The notes: generated from the sequence alone by a model not told the origin. Numbered from the stretch's first letter, positions 36,534-44,482 are shown. The stretch: DNA of 64,000 nt from Ignavibacteria bacterium RIFOXYC2_FULL_35_21 (GCA_001804705.1 MHAY01000015.1:1-64000), one strand, 5' to 3'. Program-made: numbers and translations.

Positions 36534-37775
36534 ATGGCGATTTTTAGACCGTTCAAGGCATTCAGGCCACTTCCTCAATACGCCCAGGAAGTAGCCGCTA
36601 AGCCTTACGATGTATTAAATTCAAATGAAGCAAAAGAAGAAGTGAAGGGACATCCATTGTCCTTTCTACATGTTGGAAAACCGGAGATAGATTTAGACCC
36701 AAACATTAATCATTATGACCCCCAAGTCTATGAAAAGGGTAAAGAGAATTTGATGAAGTTAATAAATGATGGGATACTTAAAGAAGACGAAGCACCATTT
36801 TTCTATGTTTATGCACAGACCATGGATGGCAGGACTCAGTATGGCTTGGTGGGATGTGCCTCGGTTGATGATTATTGGAATGATGTGATTAAAAAGCATG
36901 AAAAAACACGTAAAGACAAGGAAGATGACAGGTCAAATCATGTGAGAATTACAAACTCACATTCAGGTCCCATCTTTCTCACATACAGAGATAATGACGA
37001 AATCAATAAAATTGTAACACAAATAACAAATGAAGCACCTGAAATTAATTTGGTGGCTCTCGATGGAATTCGGCATCAGTGCTGGGTGATTAGGGATAAA
37101 GATAAAATTGAAAAAATAAGAAATACCTTAGCTAATGTTCCGAATTTTTATGTGGCTGACGGCCATCACCGTTCTGCCGCCGCTGGTATTGTCGGAAGAG
37201 AAAGACAAAAAGCAAATCCAAATCACAAAGGAGATGAAGAATATAATTTCTTTCTTACTGTACTTTTCCCAGCCAGCCATTTATATATAATGGACTATAA
37301 TCGTGTAATCAAGGACCTGAACGGTTTGACAAAAGAAGAATTTTTTGAAAAGCTGGAAAAACATTTCACAATCACTGAGTCTAATTCAAGGTTCAAACCA
37401 GCAAAAAAAGGTGAAATCGGAATGTATATTGATGGGAAATGGTTTCAATTAAATATAAATGCTAATTTACTCAGAAATCCCGACCCGGTGGAAAGCCTCG
37501 ATGTGGCTATATTGCAGAAATATGTCAATGATGAAATTCTCGGAATAGACGACCCTCGAACGAGCAAACGCATTGATTTTGTAGGCGGAATCAGAGGGTT
37601 GGAAGAATTGGAAAGACGGGTCAATTCAGGCGAGATGAAACTTGCATTTGCAATGTATCCAACATCCGTTAATGAGCTGATGAAAATTGCAGATGCAGGA
37701 AAAATCATGCCGCCCAAGTCAACATGGTTTGAACCCAAGCTGAGGGATGGCTTGTTTGTGCATTTTTTGGATTAG
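36534..37775 (+). CDS. DUF1015 family protein
   Basis: A 413-residue cytoplasmic protein of the DUF1015 family. Conserved features are FRPFKAFRPLPQYAQEVAAKPYDVL at the N-terminus (split), YVADGHHRSAAA near 227, and RIDFVGGIRGLEEL near 345. DUF1015 genes are often neighbours of serA and serC in this part of the bacterial tree, and this locus keeps serA and the gene adjacent on one strand. A role connected to serine metabolism has been suggested by that context; its biochemistry is not established from the sequence. Confidence 0.88.
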   Translation: MAIFRPFKAFRPLPQYAQEVAAKPYDVLNSNEAKEEVKGHPLSFLHVGKPEIDLDPNINHYDPQVYEKGKENLMKLINDGILKEDEAPFFYVYAQTMDGRTQYGLVGCASVDDYWNDVIKKHEKTRKDKEDDRSNHVRITNSHSGPIFLTYRDNDEINKIVTQITNEAPEINLVALDGIRHQCWVIRDKDKIEKIRNTLANVPNFYVADGHHRSAAAGIVGRERQKANPNHKGDEEYNFFLTVLFPASHLYIMDYNRVIKDLNGLTKEEFFEKLEKHFTITESNSRFKPAKKGEIGMYIDGKWFQLNINANLLRNPDPVESLDVAILQKYVNDEILGIDDPRTSKRIDFVGGIRGLEELERRVNSGEMKLAFAMYPTSVNELMKIADAGKIMPPKSTWFEPKLRDGLFVHFLD

Positions 37776-37857
37776 GATAACAGTCTGAACCGCAGATTTA
37801 GCTGATTATTGGATTTCGCAGATTTTATAAATCATCATTATAAGATGGGGATTATTT

Positions 37858-37928
37858 TTACTTCTTCTCTCTCTTCTCCAGAATACTCAACACTCGATTG
37901 CATTTTTCTTTTGTTCGTTTGACTATTA
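37858..37928 (-). repeat. Degenerate copy of the ftcD 3' end (R4)
   Basis: On the minus strand the 71 bp read IVKRTKEKCNRV, LSILEKREKK and a TAA stop, the same residues that end FtcD except one (Thr for Ala). At DNA level it matches 40193-40263 with about eleven differences, mostly silent. It closes the left end of the toxin-antitoxin array, just downstream of the first PemK module. Confidence 0.9.
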
Positions 37929-37935
37929 ATTCAAC

Positions 37936-38271
37936 TTACTTTTTTAGGTAATCACTCAACCTATTGACAATTAATTTATAACTTTTCTGAGATATAAAAC
38001 CTAAAAAACCTTCATTGAATCTTTTTGGTATTATTGACAAATAGCACGTTCTTATTAGTGAATCTTTTATTAATCCGGATGTTCTAAAATCTGATGAGTT
38101 ATTATCAATAATCAAATCCACTCCTTCAATATATTGATGGAGTTGGGTGGAAATTGTGCACACTAATAAATCGCCATATTTGGGTAAGATTTTTAATATT
38201 AAGGATGGCCTTTTCTTAAAAGTCCCATCCGAAGAAATAATATCAGCAAGTATTATATCACCTTCTTTCAT
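37936..38271 (-). CDS. PemK/MazF-family toxin, module 1
   Basis: A 111-residue member of the PemK/MazF endoribonuclease family. MKEGDIILADI, KKRPSLILKI near residue 20, DLLVCTIST near 34, and SLIRTCYLSIIPK near 71-83 match the MazF-fold layout, in which RP-x-L-I/L and a later polar residue form the RNA-cleaving site. The ATG overlaps the stop of its antitoxin (ATGA, 38268-38271). It is a diverged paralogue of the toxin at 38671-39009. It lies on the same strand as ftcD, between tail copies R4 and R3. Confidence 0.8.
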   Translation of the reverse strand: MKEGDIILADIISSDGTFKKRPSLILKILPKYGDLLVCTISTQLHQYIEGVDLIIDNNSSDFRTSGLIKDSLIRTCYLSIIPKRFNEGFLGFISQKSYKLIVNRLSDYLKK

Positions 38272-38519
38272 TTGTTAAAATGAAAATTTGGATCATAATC
38301 GGGATTTGGTTCTTTAATCATATCGGATGTATATTCGGGTTCATCATCAGAATATGTTCTTGCAAAGTTCATCATTGCAAACCTGTACCATTCTTCATCT
38401 TCGTTTGAATCATCAATATCATATTCCAAAGGTTTGAAATTAATTTTCATTTTTTCTAACATTTCTTTTAATAGAATATACTCATGTTTATCTGCAGGAG
38501 TAATAATTAATGATGTCAT
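38268..38519 (-). CDS. Antitoxin partner of PemK/MazF module 1
   Basis: An 83-residue acidic protein ending in a conserved tail (DDEPEYTSDMIKEPNPDYDPN). The same tail, with changes, ends the module 2 antitoxin, and is probably the toxin-binding peptide. The N-terminal MTSLIITPADKHEYILLKEML is also shared. No DNA-binding fold is obvious. Position upstream of and overlapping the toxin supports the role; the family name is uncertain. Confidence 0.72.
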   Translation of the reverse strand: MTSLIITPADKHEYILLKEMLEKMKINFKPLEYDIDDSNEDEEWYRFAMMNFARTYSDDEPEYTSDMIKEPNPDYDPNFHFNK

Positions 38520-38581
38520 ATTTACCTCTTATTAATAAACATTTGTTTAAACGATTTATAGTAATTTTTATTAATAATTTA

Positions 38582-38647
38582 TCACTTCTTCTCTCTCTTC
38601 TCCAGAATACTCAACACTCGATTGCATTTTTCTTTTGCTCGTTTGAC
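38582..38647 (-). repeat. Degenerate copy of the ftcD 3' end (R3)
   Basis: On the minus strand this reads VKRAKEKCNRV and LSILEKREKK followed by TGA, identical in protein to the FtcD tail. At DNA level it is nearly identical to R4 and less so to the real ftcD end. It separates PemK modules 1 and 2. Confidence 0.9.
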
Positions 38648-38670
38648 CTTTGTTTCAATTATTGAAATTC

Positions 38671-39009
38671 TCAATTACTGATTAAATAATTACTTAATCT
38701 TTTTAGTAGCAATCTATGCAATTCATTTGATATCTTTCCTATTGCACCATTTATTCCTTCGTTAGGAATAACTGTTAAATAACCTAGGCGAATAACTGAA
38801 TCATTCTTCAGTCCTGTGCTATCAAACTCTGCATGATTTTTCAAAATTATCTCATCAAATCCTTCTACATATTGATGAATATTTGAACTGATACCACAAA
38901 CCAGATAGTCATCATATTTCTGTAATTTCTTTAATAATAGTGCCGGCCTTTTCTTAAAGGTTCTGTCTGATTGTGGAAAATATGCAGTAACAATATCCCC
39001 ATCGTTCAT
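38671..39009 (-). CDS. PemK/MazF-family toxin, module 2
   Basis: The product is 112 residues from ATG 39009 (MNDGDIVTAYF), chosen because it overlaps the antitoxin stop as ATGA (39006-39009), exactly as in module 1; an upstream ATG at 39024 adds five residues. PemK/MazF motifs are KKRPALLLKK, YLVCGISS and SVIRLGYLTVIP. It is related to the module 1 toxin but clearly diverged, so this is not a recent duplication. Likely an mRNA-cleaving ribonuclease held by its antitoxin. Confidence 0.82.
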   Translation of the reverse strand: MNDGDIVTAYFPQSDRTFKKRPALLLKKLQKYDDYLVCGISSNIHQYVEGFDEIILKNHAEFDSTGLKNDSVIRLGYLTVIPNEGINGAIGKISNELHRLLLKRLSNYLISN

Positions 39010-39269
39010 ATTTTTTTTATCCAATTGGGATTATAATCTGGATTTGGTTCTTTTATAATAGCATTTTCATAATCAGGTTCATCTTCACCATAAGCTCTAT
39101 TGAAGTTTATTAAAGAAAAACGCAACCATTCATCTCTTTCTTTATCATAGTCTGTTTCTTTATTATCATCAGGTTCAATCTTTTCAAAATCAACCTGCAT
39201 CTTATTTAAAAGCTCATATACCAATAACAATTCTTGCTTTGTTCTCGGTTTAACTAAAATTGATGTCAT
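39006..39269 (-). CDS. Antitoxin partner of PemK/MazF module 2
   Basis: An 87-residue acidic protein. MTSILVKPRTKQELLLVYELLNKM (split) aligns with the N-terminus of the module 1 antitoxin, and the tail EDEPDYENAIIKEPNPDYNPN aligns with its C-terminus. The central part is variable. It overlaps the toxin start by 4 bp. Assignment rests on this pairing and on the paralogy. Confidence 0.72.
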   Translation of the reverse strand: MTSILVKPRTKQELLLVYELLNKMQVDFEKIEPDDNKETDYDKERDEWLRFSLINFNRAYGEDEPDYENAIIKEPNPDYNPNWIKKI

Positions 39270-39347
39270 ACTAAAACCCTTTAAAAATACAATTATTTGT
39301 AACGATTATTATAAAAGATAATTTTATTTTACAGGTCAATTAAATTA

Positions 39348-39409
39348 TCACATCTTCTCCCTTTTCTCCAAAATACTCAATACTCGATTGCATAATTTTT
39401 TGCTTTTTG
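39348..39409 (-). repeat. Degenerate copy of the ftcD 3' end (R2)
   Basis: The most diverged copy: minus-strand translation gives CNRVLSILEKREKM and a TGA stop, preceded by a run of A with an indel relative to ftcD. It separates PemK module 2 from the PIN module. Confidence 0.82.
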
Positions 39410-39422
39410 TTGAAAAGATTAT

Positions 39423-39629
39423 TTATCTTTTTTTTTCTCTTTTAGTATAAATCGCTTTGGCAACATCGTCAATTGTTAAGCCTTTATGGAATATTTCTCT
39501 TTCTTTAGTATAATCGCCATATCCGATTTCAAATTGTTCGAGAAATCTAAGAGTACCATAATAACCCAATCTCTCTGTCAAGGCTTTCATACCTTCCCTT
39601 CGAATTTCATTTAAACTTGTTGTTTGCAT
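39423..39629 (-). CDS. Putative antitoxin-like partner of the PIN protein
   Basis: A 68-residue protein, MQTTSLNEIRREGMKALTERLG at the start (split), with LRFLEQFEIGYGDYTKERE and a basic KREKKR end. Similar short proteins (RREGMKALTERLG...GDYT) occur beside PIN-domain genes. Its ATG overlaps the PIN stop as TAATG, so the two are translationally coupled. Unusually for an antitoxin, it follows the toxin. Function is inferred from context only. Confidence 0.65.
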   Translation of the reverse strand: MQTTSLNEIRREGMKALTERLGYYGTLRFLEQFEIGYGDYTKEREIFHKGLTIDDVAKAIYTKREKKR

Positions 39630-40069
39630 TATAAATACTCCTTAATAAATTCAATAGGATTTTCAACTTTAATTTTAATAATATTTTTGTTTTTTTTAGC
39701 TAATGAAATCAATTTATCATCTGTTGTTAACAGTACATTAACTTCTGCTATAATAGTGGTAGCAATATACAATGCATCAAATGTTTTAAATCCAAATTGC
39801 TCAATTTCCTTAGCATAATTAATTATTTCATTATTTAATAATACCTTGTTACTTGATTTGTTCAGTAGTTCCATAGCTAATTCTCTTTTTAAATCATCAG
39901 GATTCAAATTTAATTCAAATTCCAAAACATCGCTTGAAACTAATTCAAATAATCCTAAATCAATCCGATTAAGAATATATTCAATCGAAATTGTTTATAT
40001 TCTTATTCTTTCAAGTGTCTGGTCATCGAAAGCTCTACTATAACAACAAGTATCAAGATAAATCTTCAT
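39629..40069 (-). pseudogene. PIN-domain toxin gene with an in-frame stop
   Basis: From ATG 40069 the frame reads MKIYLDTCCYSRAFDDQTLERIRI, then TAA at codon 25, then stays open and PIN-like to 39629 (LVSSDVLEFELN, EQFGFKTFDALYIATTI, LLTTDDKLI). The acidic residues expected of a PIN nuclease are present: LDT near residue 6, a glutamate near 50, DALYIA near 100 and TTDD near 118. The full frame is 146 codons, normal for VapC-like PIN proteins. An internal ATG at 39925 would lose the first catalytic Asp. The toxin is probably inactive unless the stop is read through or is an assembly error. Confidence 0.82.
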
Positions 40070-40192
40070 ATATTTAAAAATTATTTAATATTGAAATCAA
40101 ACGTTTTACTTATTTATTAATTTTATTATACTATTCCGATTCGATTATATTCAAAATCAAGCTATTCAGCTTCAGTTGACAATTAAGATAAC

Positions 40193-41818
40193 TTACTTTT
40201 TCTCTCTCTTCTCCAAAATACTCAATACACGATTGCATTTTTCTTTAGCTCTCTTAACTATTGCATCAGCTTCTTCTAATGTTTGTTTTTTAAATGTTTC
40301 ATCTTGAATGCCGGGAAGATTGATAAGTACATTTTTATATGCACCCCAGATACCTGTTTCGATTGAACGGGCTCCGACTTCGACATCCGATTTTGAAGCT
40401 ATATTGCCATATTTAGCAAGTTCAATCATAGAATCCCATGTACTGTCACCAAGACGCATTGTTGTAAGAGGAATTTCGATTGCTTTTTTCAAACCTGTCT
40501 GCATTGCGGTATTACGTGCGGCTTGCTGTTCCGGTGAGTCCTTTGGCATTCGCACACCTTCAAGATAGTCGTTGAATGCGTTAGTGTCGGCATCAATCAT
40601 CGGAATAAGTTTTTGTGTAATTTCATACAGAGGCGGAATAATTTTTCTCATCTTCGGTTCCACATTGTCAAATTTGCGGACACCATAAGTAAGACGGGAA
40701 ACCATTGTTCCTAATCCGACTCCGAGAGAAGTCAAAAGTGCAGACACAGAGCCGCCTCCGGGAGCGGATGTTCTTGCGGCAACGCTTTCGACAAATTTCC
40801 TGACACTTAATGAAGCCAGTGGTTCTTTTGCTTCTTCAGCAACAATATATTCAATAATTTTCTTTTCCGGTTCAAATTTTGAAATAGAGTTTAAACCAAG
40901 CCGGTCAACGACAAGTTTGATTTTCTGGTCTTCCTCGATGATAAATAAATTTTCTTTTTTGATGTAATAATCGGCAGCCATGAGAATTGCACCGAGCGGC
41001 ATCAAACCTACCAACTCGGAGCCGGCTATACCAACATTCAAGGCTTTCGCTTCTTTAAGCACTTGTTCAAATACAATATGAGGAGGTGAAACAAGATAGT
41101 TTGTCATATTTATCGAAACCTGAGCCATATTATATTCTTCGACAAACCAGCCTATCGCTTTTATTTCTTTCATCAAACCCGGCTCATCCTCTCCCCTGCC
41201 AGCTTCACGAATATTCAAGGCTATCCGATGTGCCTGGTTGTTTGTACCAAGAATATTAATGTTATAAGCAATTAGGAAAAATCTTGCACCCGTAACTGTA
41301 GCTCCCCATTCAGGTACAAACTCAGCAGGGCCGAAATCCGGCTTCCAATCTGTGGTTTTAATCCTTCCCGCTAATTCTTCATACTCCCCTTCTCTGATTT
41401 GCGGTAATTTTTTTCTATATTCTTTTTCCTGAGCATATTCATAAAGGTATAGAGGAATACCGATTTCTTCTGCGGCTCTTCTGCCAAATTCCTTCGCACA
41501 TTCGACGCAATCCTCCATTGTAACGCCAGCTACAGGAACAAATGGACATACATCCATTGCACCCATGCGGGGATGTTCGCCGTGATGATTACGCATATCA
41601 ATCAGCTTCCGTGCAACTTTAGCCGAATTCAAAGCCCCTACCACAACAGCTTCGGGAGAGCCGACAAAAGTATAAACAGTGCGGTTTGTTGATTTGCCCG
41701 GGTCAACATCGAGCAAGGTACAGCCGGGTGTCTGCCTGATTGCATCTGCAATTGCTTCGATAATTTCAGGATTTCTTCCTTCGGAGAAATTCGGTACACA
41801 TTCTACTAACTTTCTCAT
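40193..41818 (-). CDS. ftcD: Glutamate formiminotransferase / formimidoyltetrahydrofolate cyclodeaminase
   Basis: A fused two-domain enzyme of 541 residues. The N-terminal formiminotransferase half (MRKLVECVPNFSEGRN, HHGEHPRMGAMDVCPFVP, RGEDEPGLMKEIKAIG) moves the formimino group of formiminoglutamate to tetrahydrofolate in histidine degradation. From about residue 335 the cyclodeaminase half begins (SVRKFVESVAARTSAPGGGSVSALL, split). The last 20 codons (KEKCNRVLSILEKREKK end) are present three more times downstream at 39348, 38582 and 37858, between toxin-antitoxin modules. No other histidine-degradation gene is nearby. Confidence 0.95.
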   Translation of the reverse strand: MRKLVECVPNFSEGRNPEIIEAIADAIRQTPGCTLLDVDPGKSTNRTVYTFVGSPEAVVVGALNSAKVARKLIDMRNHHGEHPRMGAMDVCPFVPVAGVTMEDCVECAKEFGRRAAEEIGIPLYLYEYAQEKEYRKKLPQIREGEYEELAGRIKTTDWKPDFGPAEFVPEWGATVTGARFFLIAYNINILGTNNQAHRIALNIREAGRGEDEPGLMKEIKAIGWFVEEYNMAQVSINMTNYLVSPPHIVFEQVLKEAKALNVGIAGSELVGLMPLGAILMAADYYIKKENLFIIEEDQKIKLVVDRLGLNSISKFEPEKKIIEYIVAEEAKEPLASLSVRKFVESVAARTSAPGGGSVSALLTSLGVGLGTMVSRLTYGVRKFDNVEPKMRKIIPPLYEITQKLIPMIDADTNAFNDYLEGVRMPKDSPEQQAARNTAMQTGLKKAIEIPLTTMRLGDSTWDSMIELAKYGNIASKSDVEVGARSIETGIWGAYKNVLINLPGIQDETFKKQTLEEADAIVKRAKEKCNRVLSILEKREKK

Positions 41819-41840
41819 AATTCTTCGTTCTTATTTTCTG

Positions 41841-42440
41841 TTATTTGATAATATATATTTTGATATTAGATACGCTTCCAATCCATCTTTTTGTTGCCTT
41901 GTCCTGAGGAAATACTATTGAACCACTTTTGAATATTTTATTTTTTTCATCGGTTGTAATATTTTTTATTTGCAAATAAACCCTCTCAACTATTGATTTC
42001 TGTAATTCTCTTTCTACCATTGATAAGTCAACTATACCCTTTTTGCCCTTCACATCCAATACTTTAATTGTATCACCAACCATACCTTTGACATTATTTA
42101 GAATCAGGATGGGAGGAATTTTTATGTTGTTTGCATCATAATCAAAATAAGTTGACGTAATTGCTTCTCCGCTTGATGATTCTGCAACAATCATGAGACG
42201 GCATTTTTCCTGTTCGGATAAATGCTTTAAGTTTTCAGAAATAATTTCATTAACATCAACACAAATATATTTTCCAATACTCTTTTTTGATGATGTCAGA
42301 AATTCAACAGTCTTTGTTTTATTATTTTTATTAATATCATTCAGGTCAATATTAATTTTAGCTAATTCATAAGGATGGTCAGCAGAATATAGAAATATTG
42401 CCGTGCTAATAAAAATAAATATGATAATTAATGTTCTCAT
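41841..42440 (-). CDS. Exported protein of unknown function
   Basis: A 199-residue protein with a signal peptide (LIIIFIFISTAIFLYSA, cleavage near residue 20). The mature part is mixed charge, with a segment GKYICVDVNEIISENL, and ends in SIVFPQDKATKRWIGSVSNIKIYII. I do not recognise a family. It lies 22 bp upstream of ftcD on the same strand and divergent from panD. Probably periplasmic. Confidence 0.6.
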   Translation of the reverse strand: MRTLIIIFIFISTAIFLYSADHPYELAKINIDLNDINKNNKTKTVEFLTSSKKSIGKYICVDVNEIISENLKHLSEQEKCRLMIVAESSSGEAITSTYFDYDANNIKIPPILILNNVKGMVGDTIKVLDVKGKKGIVDLSMVERELQKSIVERVYLQIKNITTDEKNKIFKSGSIVFPQDKATKRWIGSVSNIKIYIIK

Positions 42441-42601
42441 TTTCCTGTTAAAAATTATCTAACTAAATATAAATATGCAAATTAACACATTTTAATTATT
42501 TTTTGATTTAAAATGTTTTCTCAGCATACTTCATTGAATTAAAATAAATTTGACGTAATTTTGTTTCTGTAAATGATAATATCTTTATCATATAGCAGGA
42601 T

Positions 42602-43000
42602 ATGAAAATGCAAAGAATAATGCTGAAATCAAAAATACACAGGGCGAGAATAACCAATTCGAACCTTTATTATGAAGGCAGTTTTACGATAGATGAAGAA
42701 ATACTCGAAGAAGCTGATATACTCCCATACGAACAAGTTTCCGTTGTAAATATAAACAATGGCGAACGTTTTGAAACTTATGTTATACCAGGTAAGCGCG
42801 GTGGAAGAGACTTTTGCCTGAATGGTGCTGCAGCACGCAAGGGTGCAATCGGAGATGAAATGATAATTATCAGCTATACTCATCTCAATGATGATGAAAT
42901 AAAAGAGCATAAGCCAACAATTATTTTGGTTGATAAAAACAATAATATAATCGAGAAATCTTATTCGGCAGAACCAAAAAAGAAATTCATATCCAATTGA
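42602..43000 (+). CDS. panD: Aspartate 1-decarboxylase proenzyme
   Basis: PanD makes beta-alanine for pantothenate and coenzyme A. The 132-residue proenzyme contains the self-cleavage site Gly-Ser in YYEGSFTID, giving the pyruvoyl group, plus [12 protein letters not shown] and [19 protein letters not shown]. If translation starts at the second ATG (42608) the cleavage serine is residue 25, as in the classical enzymes. The first ATG has an AGCAGGA site upstream. The downstream NTP-transferase gene starts 2 bp after the panD stop, so the two probably form an operon. Confidence 0.95.
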   Translation: MKMQRIMLKSKIHRARITNSNLYYEGSFTIDEEILEEADILPYEQVSVVNINNGERFETYVIPGKRGGRDFCLNGAAARKGAIGDEMIIISYTHLNDDEIKEHKPTIILVDKNNNIIEKSYSAEPKKKFISN

Positions 43001-43001
43001 A

Positions 43002-43775
43002 ATGAGTTCTGAGAAAAATCAAAATCCTTGTATTATCATATTAGCCGCAGGCAAAGGCAAGAGGATGAATAATCCTTCTTTGGCTAAAGTGATGGCCACG
43101 CTTGATGGAAAACCATTAATCGAACACGTACTCATAGAAGCAAATAAGTTATTACCAGAAAAAATCATTATAGTTGTCGGACACCAAAAAGACAATGTGA
43201 TTGACTATGTACAATCACTAGGATTTAGCAATATTTCTTTTGTAGAACAGAAGGAGCAGTTAGGTACCGGACACGCAGTCAACCAAGCAAGATCTGAATT
43301 ATTAAACTATGATGGAGATATACTTATTCTTGCCGGGGATGTGCCATTGCTAAGTTCGGAAACACTTATTAATTTTATTGAGAATCATAAAAAGAATGAA
43401 TCGGATGTCTCTGTTCTCACGGCATTAGCACCAAATCCTTATGGTTATGGTAGAATTATTAGAGATGATGAAGGTAATTTTATTAAAATTGTAGAAGAGA
43501 AGGACGCTTCGGAAGATGAACAAAAAGAGAACGAAATAAATAGCGGTGTTTTTCTTTTGAAGTCTGATTTATTATTTGATTCCCTGCAGGCTGTTTCAAA
43601 TCAAAATTCACAGGGAGAGTACTATTTGACAGATATAATAGAAATATTGAAAAGAAAAAATGTGAAAGTCTATGCCTATGCAGGAGCAGAATTTGATGAG
43701 TTGCAAGGTGTCAATTCGCCTGAGAATTTGAAAAAAGTCGAGGAATTTTATTATATTGGAAAAAGTAAAAAATAA
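43002..43775 (+). CDS. GlmU-like UDP-N-acetylglucosamine pyrophosphorylase domain protein
   Basis: A 257-residue nucleotidyltransferase of the GlmU N-terminal type. It has ILAAGKGKRM near residue 11, KPLIEHVLIEA, EQLGTGHAVNQA, GDVPLLS near 109, YGRIIRDDEG, and EINSGVFLL with GEYYLTD. The left-handed beta-helix acetyltransferase domain of full GlmU (about 450 residues) is absent. The gene ends cleanly, so this is a stand-alone uridylyltransferase rather than a break. A separate acetyltransferase would be needed if it serves cell-wall precursor synthesis. It is tightly downstream of panD. Confidence 0.85.
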   Translation: MSSEKNQNPCIIILAAGKGKRMNNPSLAKVMATLDGKPLIEHVLIEANKLLPEKIIIVVGHQKDNVIDYVQSLGFSNISFVEQKEQLGTGHAVNQARSELLNYDGDILILAGDVPLLSSETLINFIENHKKNESDVSVLTALAPNPYGYGRIIRDDEGNFIKIVEEKDASEDEQKENEINSGVFLLKSDLLFDSLQAVSNQNSQGEYYLTDIIEILKRKNVKVYAYAGAEFDELQGVNSPENLKKVEEFYYIGKSKK

Positions 43776-43790
43776 TTTTGAGATTGTAAC

Positions 43791-44177
43791 TTGATTAACA
43801 CTCAAAAACAAATTGATTATTGGAAAAATAGTGCGTTGTCAGATATTGATACTGCAGAGATTTTATTTAAAAAAAATAAATTAAAAGAATGCCTTTTCTT
43901 TTGTCATTTAACAATAGAAAAAATTTTAAAGGCTCATTTCACTAAGATTTATAATCAAATTCCTCCAAAAACACACAGCTTAAATTATCTTATCGAAAAA
44001 ATAGAAATATCAATTGATGATGATATTTTTAACTTATTTGGTATATTAATGAATTATCAAATTGAAGGCAGATATCCCGATTATGAACCAGAAAGGTTAA
44101 GTGTTGATGAGACAATAGAATTGTTAAAAAAAACTAAAGAAGTGCTAAAATGGTTGATGCAAATGTTATTGAATTGA
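43791..44177 (+). CDS. HEPN domain protein
   Basis: A 128-residue helical HEPN protein: YWKNSALSDIDTAEILFKK, CLFFCHLTIEKILKAHF, PPKTHSLNYLIEKI and GRYPDY. The frame starts at TTG 43791; no in-frame ATG lies near the N-terminus. The canonical RX4-6H ribonuclease motif is not evident. Its end overlaps the start of the nucleotidyltransferase gene by 28 bp, the usual arrangement of HEPN-MNT toxin-antitoxin pairs. Confidence 0.82.
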   Translation: MINTQKQIDYWKNSALSDIDTAEILFKKNKLKECLFFCHLTIEKILKAHFTKIYNQIPPKTHSLNYLIEKIEISIDDDIFNLFGILMNYQIEGRYPDYEPERLSVDETIELLKKTKEVLKWLMQMLLN

Positions 44178-44473
44178 TTAAAAAATATTTAAACGAACTT
44201 AAACTCAATGGAATTGAAATTTCAAAAGCAATTCTTTTTGGGAGTTATGCCCGGGCAGAACAACACAAAAACAGTGATATTGATTTGTTACTAATTTCGC
44301 CACTTTTCGATAACGGAAGCAATAAATATGCAGGAAAAATTTGGCAATTAACAAAAGTTTCAAATTATAAAATTGAACCGATAGCTGTTGGAGAAAAAAG
44401 GTTCAAAGAAGATGATGTAAGTCCCCTTCTTGAAATTGCAAGAATAGAAGGAATAGAAATTTCTTTTCCCTGA
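44150..44473 (+). CDS. MNT-type nucleotidyltransferase, partner of HEPN protein
   Basis: A minimal nucleotidyltransferase of 107 residues with the motif FGSYARAEQHKNSDIDLLLI near 27-46. In characterised HEPN-MNT systems the MNT protein is the antitoxin and adds AMP to the HEPN toxin. The catalytic GS and DXD are intact. It overlaps the HEPN gene and is followed 9 bp later by mce. Confidence 0.85.
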   Translation: MVDANVIELIKKYLNELKLNGIEISKAILFGSYARAEQHKNSDIDLLLISPLFDNGSNKYAGKIWQLTKVSNYKIEPIAVGEKRFKEDDVSPLLEIARIEGIEISFP

Positions 44474-44482
44474 TAAAATAAA

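Noticed and set aside
39846-40043. Plus-strand frame opposite the PIN gene
   Set aside because: The minus strand gives a clear PIN-domain protein there; the plus frame has no support.
37858-40263. CRISPR array from the regularly spaced repeats
   Set aside because: Spacing is over 700 bp, the repeats encode the ftcD tail and the spacers are toxin-antitoxin genes; no cas genes.
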